A stretch of 10,213 bases of DNA from an uncultured bacterium (GTDB lineage Bacteria; Bacteroidota; Bacteroidia; Chitinophagales; Chitinophagaceae): contig CAJBPC010000007.1 of assembly GCA_903957405.1 (NCBI GenBank), positions 1 through 10,213 of the forward strand. Direction: 5' to 3'. Shown here piece by piece: positions 7,501 through 10,213 of the stretch. The translations under genes and the position numbers were made by a program. The notes under the pieces are model-generated. The model worked only from the letters and a program-made list of their open reading frames with translations, was not told the DNA's origin and did no database searches. The first letter of the stretch is position 1, and every line of letters starts with the position of its first letter.

Positions 7501-7937
7501 TCGCCCGCTCCCTCGGCATGGGCCGCGCTTTCAACGAGGGCGCACCCGCACAGGCCCTCGGATCGGATATCTGGCAGAAGTCAGGTGACATGAACAAAAA
7601 ATACGCAAGGTTCTCTTACGCCGATGCGGATTTCGGACAACGCAACTATCTCCGGGCTTCTACGCTTGGGTCTAATAACGGATACGGATCCGACGTGTCG
7701 ACCATGATCAGCAAGGGCGATTTCCTTGCCCTTCGGGAGTTGACCGTTTCATACGACCTGCCTAAGAATGTCATGCGGAAGATCAAGTCTTCCGGCATGA
7801 ACGTCTTTGCCAGCGTTTTCAACGTGGCCTACCTCACCGAGTATGACGGCATGAACCCCGAGATCTACAGTGGCTTCGATGCGCTGGGATATCCACGGCC
7901 GAGGCAGTTCGTTCTTGGGGCGACATTGAAGTTCTAA
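4581..7937 (+). CDS. susC: SusC/RagA-family TonB-dependent outer-membrane transporter
   Basis: An 1118-residue outer-membrane channel that, with its SusD partner, imports glycan fragments using TonB energy. Residues 1-29 are a signal peptide (VVFLLLCLQVTSIAQ). Residues about 31-103 are the carboxypeptidase-regulatory-like beta-sandwich found at the N-terminus of SusC proteins. LSEVVVVGY (108-116) marks the passage into the plug domain, which ends with the family signature VMKDAAATAIYGARGANGVI (226-245). The remainder is the beta-barrel and closes with a C-terminal Phe (ATLKF), as expected for barrel insertion. An acidic DLNEDGIID loop near 920-928 resembles the calcium-binding loop common in this family. 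The frame also permits a TTG start at 4575, but the ATG at 4581 is preferred. The substrate is inferred to be sialic acid or a sialo-oligosaccharide from the flanking sialidase and lyase genes, not from the protein itself. Confidence 0.95.
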   Translation: MKRDHVLRLLRFFPVVFLLLCLQVTSIAQGIVARGKVTDASGNGIGDVSVKVKGSTAGTLTAADGSFSLNVPSASTVLVFSSVGFGGQEVIAGTVPLAVTLSLADDRLSEVVVVGYTTQSRRKTTAAVAKLNADELSNRASPNPEQAMQGKLAGVSVPITNGQPGAGATNIIIRGGTKLNAYGTGLGNSGGNAVGSAENTGPLVVVDGVFRSMDDINPDNIESFQVMKDAAATAIYGARGANGVIVITTKGGKYNTKMNVTVNHRTTWETQRQELEYLGAEDYLRLARNTVQNTADQLDKNGLLNNAGFSAGTRLFTAKGQYGSHVYTTALYDNLVAIEGQGYVDALLARGWKVMDDPIKPGTKLIFAENNYQDLLWNTGLSQNTNVGINGGSESANYNLSIGNTDQKGTFAGTQYKRLDVLGNFGFKVSKNAKFDVMVNYQDIQPNYVQEFQNEITRATRVTPLHRTYRDDGRPHLGELYSVRNRFHTLYYDDLRVRTERFVTRLAADIKLMKGLSFKPSVSYLMQDYALQFQRDATPSDEPQPGTQRQKNYDNTDSRQIMADLILQYDFDLKSDHNLTALGGFNYTRNTGRRSFLGSQRATNDYVFTINEPPTTVIGGVTVPNVTSFGTSLSESKSASYFGQANYDYQGKYLASAAIRYDGFSNFAPANRFAMFPSVSAGWNMHMENWFRLKPVSMFKLRASWGQAGLSDLSLTDTYGGFSANRYAVSPGILRANLSNPNLVWETTETLDIAFDAGFFDNRLTLTVDWYDKRTKDRLASKPLPSEAPFSAIRFNNGVLQNMGVEVELAATPVKTKDFTWRTSFVFANNNQKILALPDNGREQNRQGGDQIWDPATKQLKWVGGFAEGERPFSYHAYKVVGIFSTDAEAAAWNAKVKDNLATPRGIQVGKKAGDFIFADLNEDGIIDTKDQVFLGYLTPNITGGWQNTFTYKGVSLRIGTDYAMGHMISNGNLARSLGMGRAFNEGAPAQALGSDIWQKSGDMNKKYARFSYADADFGQRNYLRASTLGSNNGYGSDVSTMISKGDFLALRELTVSYDLPKNVMRKIKSSGMNVFASVFNVAYLTEYDGMNPEIYSGFDALGYPRPRQFVLGATLKF

Positions 7938-7943
7938 TGGAAG

Positions 7944-7971
7944 CTGCGTTGCAGGATGGATTGCAATGCGG
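7944..7971 (+). other. hairpin in the susC-susD spacer
   Basis: CTGCGTTGCA and TGCAATGCGG pair as a 10-bp stem (two G-T wobbles) around the 8-base loop GGATGGAT, beginning seven bases after the susC stop codon. No T-run follows, so it is not a typical terminator. A role in processing or in setting the susC:susD ratio is possible but only inferred. Confidence 0.4.
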
Positions 7972-7998
7972 GTCCGTGATCCACACAAAAAAATAAAT

Positions 7999-9468
7999 AT
8001 GAAAAAGAAGATCGTGAAAATATTGATGCCGGTGCTGATGCTGGCCATATTCTCGGGGTGCGAGAAGATGCTGGAAGTCACACCGCAGTCGAGCATCACC
8101 GAAGAGACCTATTTCAAGAGCGAGGGTGACTTCGAACCGTATGTCACGGGCATCTATTCTGTGATGCGCGGATTTGTAAACAACGTCACTTATGGCACCG
8201 AGCGGGGAGAGGAGTTGGTCGTGGCATCCAACGCAAGGTTCTCCACGGCATGGAACCATATTCTCTCACCCACCACGGGGGCGCTGAATTACAACGGCTG
8301 GTATTCTGCCATCGGACATTGCAACCTGCTCCTCGACAAGATCCGGAATTTCAATTTCGCAAACACCGGCAACAAGAGCCGCATCATGGCGGAGGCCTAT
8401 GCCCTCCGGGCTTATTTTTACTTCGACCTCACAAAGATCATCGGCGATGCACCGCTCATGCTCGTCCCGATCGTGGATGAAAACGTGCCCTTGCTGCCCC
8501 GCGCATCTTCGGCGGATGTCGTCAAGCAGATCTTCAGCGACCTTGATTCAGCCATTCTGCTGATGAAAGGCATGCCGGGATTCTCTGCTTCCGCTTATCC
8601 TTCGAAATACCGGTTCTCCTATGGCGCCGTACAGGCAATGAAGGCGGATGTGAAGATGTGGAGCGCCAAGGTCACCGGCGGTGGCGCGGCAGCGCTCAAT
8701 GACGCACTCGCCGCCATCGCGGAAGTGGAAGGCACCGGTGTTCGGCTCAACGCCAATTTCAAGGATGTGACCGGCCTGCGGGCGGCAACGAATCCCGAAG
8801 TGGTCATTGCGGCCTATTACAACCGGGATGAGCTCGGTGGCAATTATGCCGTCAATGCACTTCCCTTTCAGGCCCTGGTGACGGGTGCTTTGAACCTCGA
8901 CAGCATCCCCTGGGCGGCGAATTCCGGCAATGCACAAGGAGCTTACCAGGTGAGCCCGCTTTCCCGCTCCCATTTCTCAGAAAACTGGGCCGACAAGCGC
9001 ATCCCTTTCACCTGGGTACAGCAGCGTTCTGCCACCTCCCTCGGCTATTTCTGGATCACCAAGTACCCTGGCACCAAGTATTCGGATGACCGATTCCCGG
9101 ACAATGACATCATCCTCTATCGACTGGCTGACCTCCTGCTGCTGAAGGCGGAGGCTTATGCAGCCTTGGAGAATGCCCCGGAGTGCGTGAAAAACCTGAA
9201 CCTTATCCGCACCCGAGCCGGCAATCCCAATTACGCCGGGGCGACAGACAAAATCAGCCTCGAGCGGGAAGTGTTGAAGGAGCGCGGCCGGGAACTCTTC
9301 TTCGAGAACAAGCGCTGGTTCGATCTGGTAAGATTCCACTCCGGCGGATCCATCAACGTATATACCTATGTGCCCAACCTGATCGGCAAGACAACTCCGA
9401 TCTATTGGCCACTCAATGCCACGGTGCTCGCGAATAACCCGCAATTGAAACAAACCGCAGGATACTGA
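7999..9468 (+). CDS. susD: SusD/RagB-family glycan-binding surface lipoprotein
   Basis: A 489-residue lipoprotein that caps the SusC channel at the cell surface and binds the glycan. The N-terminus MKKKIVKILMPVLMLAIFSGC is a lipoprotein signal peptide with lipidated Cys21. The N-terminal SusD-like part includes the TPR-like helix AEAYALRAYFYFDLTKIIGDAPLML (131-155). The C-terminal SusD/RagB domain includes ILYRLADLLLLKAEAYAAL (372-390) and the family signature LKERGRELFFENKRWFDLVRF (426-446). An upstream in-frame ATG at 7966 lies in the spacer hairpin and would push the signal peptide inward, so 7999 is used. It is 61 bp after susC and almost certainly in the same transcript. Ligand specificity cannot be read from the sequence. 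Confidence 0.95.
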   Translation: MKKKIVKILMPVLMLAIFSGCEKMLEVTPQSSITEETYFKSEGDFEPYVTGIYSVMRGFVNNVTYGTERGEELVVASNARFSTAWNHILSPTTGALNYNGWYSAIGHCNLLLDKIRNFNFANTGNKSRIMAEAYALRAYFYFDLTKIIGDAPLMLVPIVDENVPLLPRASSADVVKQIFSDLDSAILLMKGMPGFSASAYPSKYRFSYGAVQAMKADVKMWSAKVTGGGAAALNDALAAIAEVEGTGVRLNANFKDVTGLRAATNPEVVIAAYYNRDELGGNYAVNALPFQALVTGALNLDSIPWAANSGNAQGAYQVSPLSRSHFSENWADKRIPFTWVQQRSATSLGYFWITKYPGTKYSDDRFPDNDIILYRLADLLLLKAEAYAALENAPECVKNLNLIRTRAGNPNYAGATDKISLEREVLKERGRELFFENKRWFDLVRFHSGGSINVYTYVPNLIGKTTPIYWPLNATVLANNPQLKQTAGY

Positions 9469-9502
9469 CCGTCTTCTAATTGTCGAATGCCGCCGGTTGG
9501 TT

Positions 9503-9533
9503 CCCCGGTGCCAGCACATGGCTGGTACCGGGG
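9503..9533 (+). terminator. strong hairpin after susD, possible terminator or attenuator
   Basis: CCCCGGTGCCAGC (9503-9515) and GCTGGTACCGGGG (9521-9533) form a 13-bp stem with one G-T wobble and a 5-base loop, starting 34 bp after the susD stop. The stem is too stable to be likely by chance. A T6 run appears only about 20 bases later (9554-9559), so it is not a canonical intrinsic terminator; partial termination or 3'-end protection of the susCD transcript would fit. Confidence 0.5.
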
Positions 9534-9562
9534 GCTCGGCTGCACAAAAGCCATTTTTTCAA

Positions 9563-9576
9563 ACCCCGAACGGGGT
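9563..9576 (+). other. second small hairpin before nanA
   Basis: ACCCCG-AA-CGGGGT is a perfect short inverted repeat following the T6 run and followed by CATTTTTAAAC. It may add to termination after susD, or fold in the nanA leader. No TANNTTTG promoter box was found between it and the nanA start. Confidence 0.3.
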
Positions 9577-9603
9577 CCCATCTCATTTTTAAACTCTCCC
9601 TAC

Positions 9604-10213
9604 ATGTTACTTTCCGACGGATTGATTGCGGCCTCTTTCACTCCTTTTCACCCTGACGGATCCATCCACACGGAGATGATCCCTGTCGTTGTTGATAAAC
9701 TGGTCGCGGATGGCTTGAAGGGTGTTTTCGTCTGCGGCACGAACGGCGAAGGACCCAATATGACCATCACGGAGCGTATGACGGTGGCGGAGCTTTTTGT
9801 AGGGGCCGCTGCAGGTCGGATAAAAGTGATCGTACATGTCGGGCACAGCAGCATCACCGATGCGCGGTCTCTCGCCACACATGCCGCAGCCATTGGCGCA
9901 GACGCGATATCTTCCGTTTCTGCCTTCTATTTCAAGCCTGTCTCCACGGCCAATATGGTCGATTGCATGGCTCAGATCGCATCCGCGGCCATGGAGCTTC
10001 CGTTCTACTACTATCACATCCCGCATCTGACGGGTGTGTCGGTCGATGTGGATGATTTCTTGCGCAGTGCCGGTCAGAGGATCCCAAACCTGGCAGGAGT
10101 GAAGTACACTGCGACATCCCTCCACGAATTCCAATCCTGCCTTCAGCGTTGGAAAGGTCGCTACCAGATGCTCTTCGGCCTCGATGAGTTGTTGTTGCCT
10201 GCACTCTCAGTCG
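9604..10213 (+). CDS. nanA: N-acetylneuraminate lyase, 3'-truncated by window
   Basis: The first 203 residues of a class I aldolase of the DapA/NanA family, which splits N-acetylneuraminate into N-acetylmannosamine and pyruvate in the cytoplasm. There is no signal peptide. GTNGEG (45-50) is the carboxylate-binding loop. YYYHIPHLTGV (135-145) holds the catalytic Tyr137, and GVKYTA (165-170) holds Lys167, which forms the Schiff base with pyruvate. FGLDELLLPAL (191-201) follows. FYYYHIP-LTGV and the LFG-DE-LL-AL run match animal neuraminate lyases (NPL) more closely than E. coli NanA as I remember those sequences, and separate it from dihydrodipicolinate synthase. The family is usually about 300 residues, so roughly a third is missing. 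It follows susD after 135 bp of hairpin-rich spacer, so it may be read through from the susC promoter at a reduced level. Confidence 0.93.
   Translation, partial: MLLSDGLIAASFTPFHPDGSIHTEMIPVVVDKLVADGLKGVFVCGTNGEGPNMTITERMTVAELFVGAAAGRIKVIVHVGHSSITDARSLATHAAAIGADAISSVSAFYFKPVSTANMVDCMAQIASAAMELPFYYYHIPHLTGVSVDVDDFLRSAGQRIPNLAGVKYTATSLHEFQSCLQRWKGRYQMLFGLDELLLPALSV

Noticed and set aside
7966..7998. Upstream ATG for susD
   Set aside because: The added residues are polar and would disrupt a perfect lipoprotein signal peptide that begins at 7999.
8977..9519. 180-codon minus-strand frame over the end of susD
   Set aside because: It is the complement of the conserved SusD C-terminal domain and shows no features of its own.
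1..10213. tRNA, rRNA, CRISPR, insertion sequence or phage signals
   Set aside because: I saw no spaced direct-repeat array, transposase, terminal inverted repeats or tRNA-like cloverleaf; the window is filled by PUL genes.

Overview
The window looks like chromosome of a fairly GC-rich member of the Bacteroidota (a Chitinophaga/Cytophaga-type relative is my guess; the genus cannot be told from this sequence). The evidence is an adjacent SusC/SusD pair, a TANNTTTG-type (Bacteroidota) promoter in front of susC, little use of Shine-Dalgarno sites, and secreted sulfatases and a sialidase with family-typical domain order. It is a polysaccharide utilisation locus (PUL) directed at a sialylated, probably sulfated glycan.

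Layout: (1) 1-1193, minus strand: a 3'-truncated secreted S1 sulfatase resembling N-sulfoglucosamine sulfohydrolase (SGSH). (2) 1194-1312: a divergent control region with a palindromic operator. (3) 1313-2746, plus: a second secreted S1 sulfatase, resembling iduronate-2-sulfatase. (4) 2800-4446, plus: a secreted GH33 exo-alpha-sialidase with a BNR-associated N-terminal domain. (5) 4447-4580: an intergenic region with a clear Bacteroidota promoter and a second exact copy of the operator. (6) 4581-7937: a SusC/RagA TonB-dependent outer-membrane transporter. (7) 7999-9468: a SusD/RagB surface lipoprotein. (8) 9469-9603: a hairpin-rich spacer. (9) 9604 to the right edge: an N-acetylneuraminate lyase (NanA) cut off by the window end.

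How the parts fit: the sulfatases would remove sulfate groups that block the glycan, the sialidase would free terminal sialic acid, and SusC/SusD would capture and import the sialic acid or sialo-oligosaccharide. The lyase would then split N-acetylneuraminate into ManNAc and pyruvate in the cytoplasm. The later steps (ManNAc epimerase, inner-membrane transporter, regulator) are not in the window and may lie to the right.

The most interesting observation is regulatory. An identical 19-bp block, a -7-like TTTG followed directly by the inverted repeat ATATGTA-G-TACATAT, occurs in front of the iduronate-sulfatase-like gene and in front of susC. Its GTANTAC core fits sites of FadR-type GntR regulators. 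This suggests one repressor ties desulfation, desialylation, uptake and perhaps catabolism into one regulon. All gene families present are known; I see no wholly new system.
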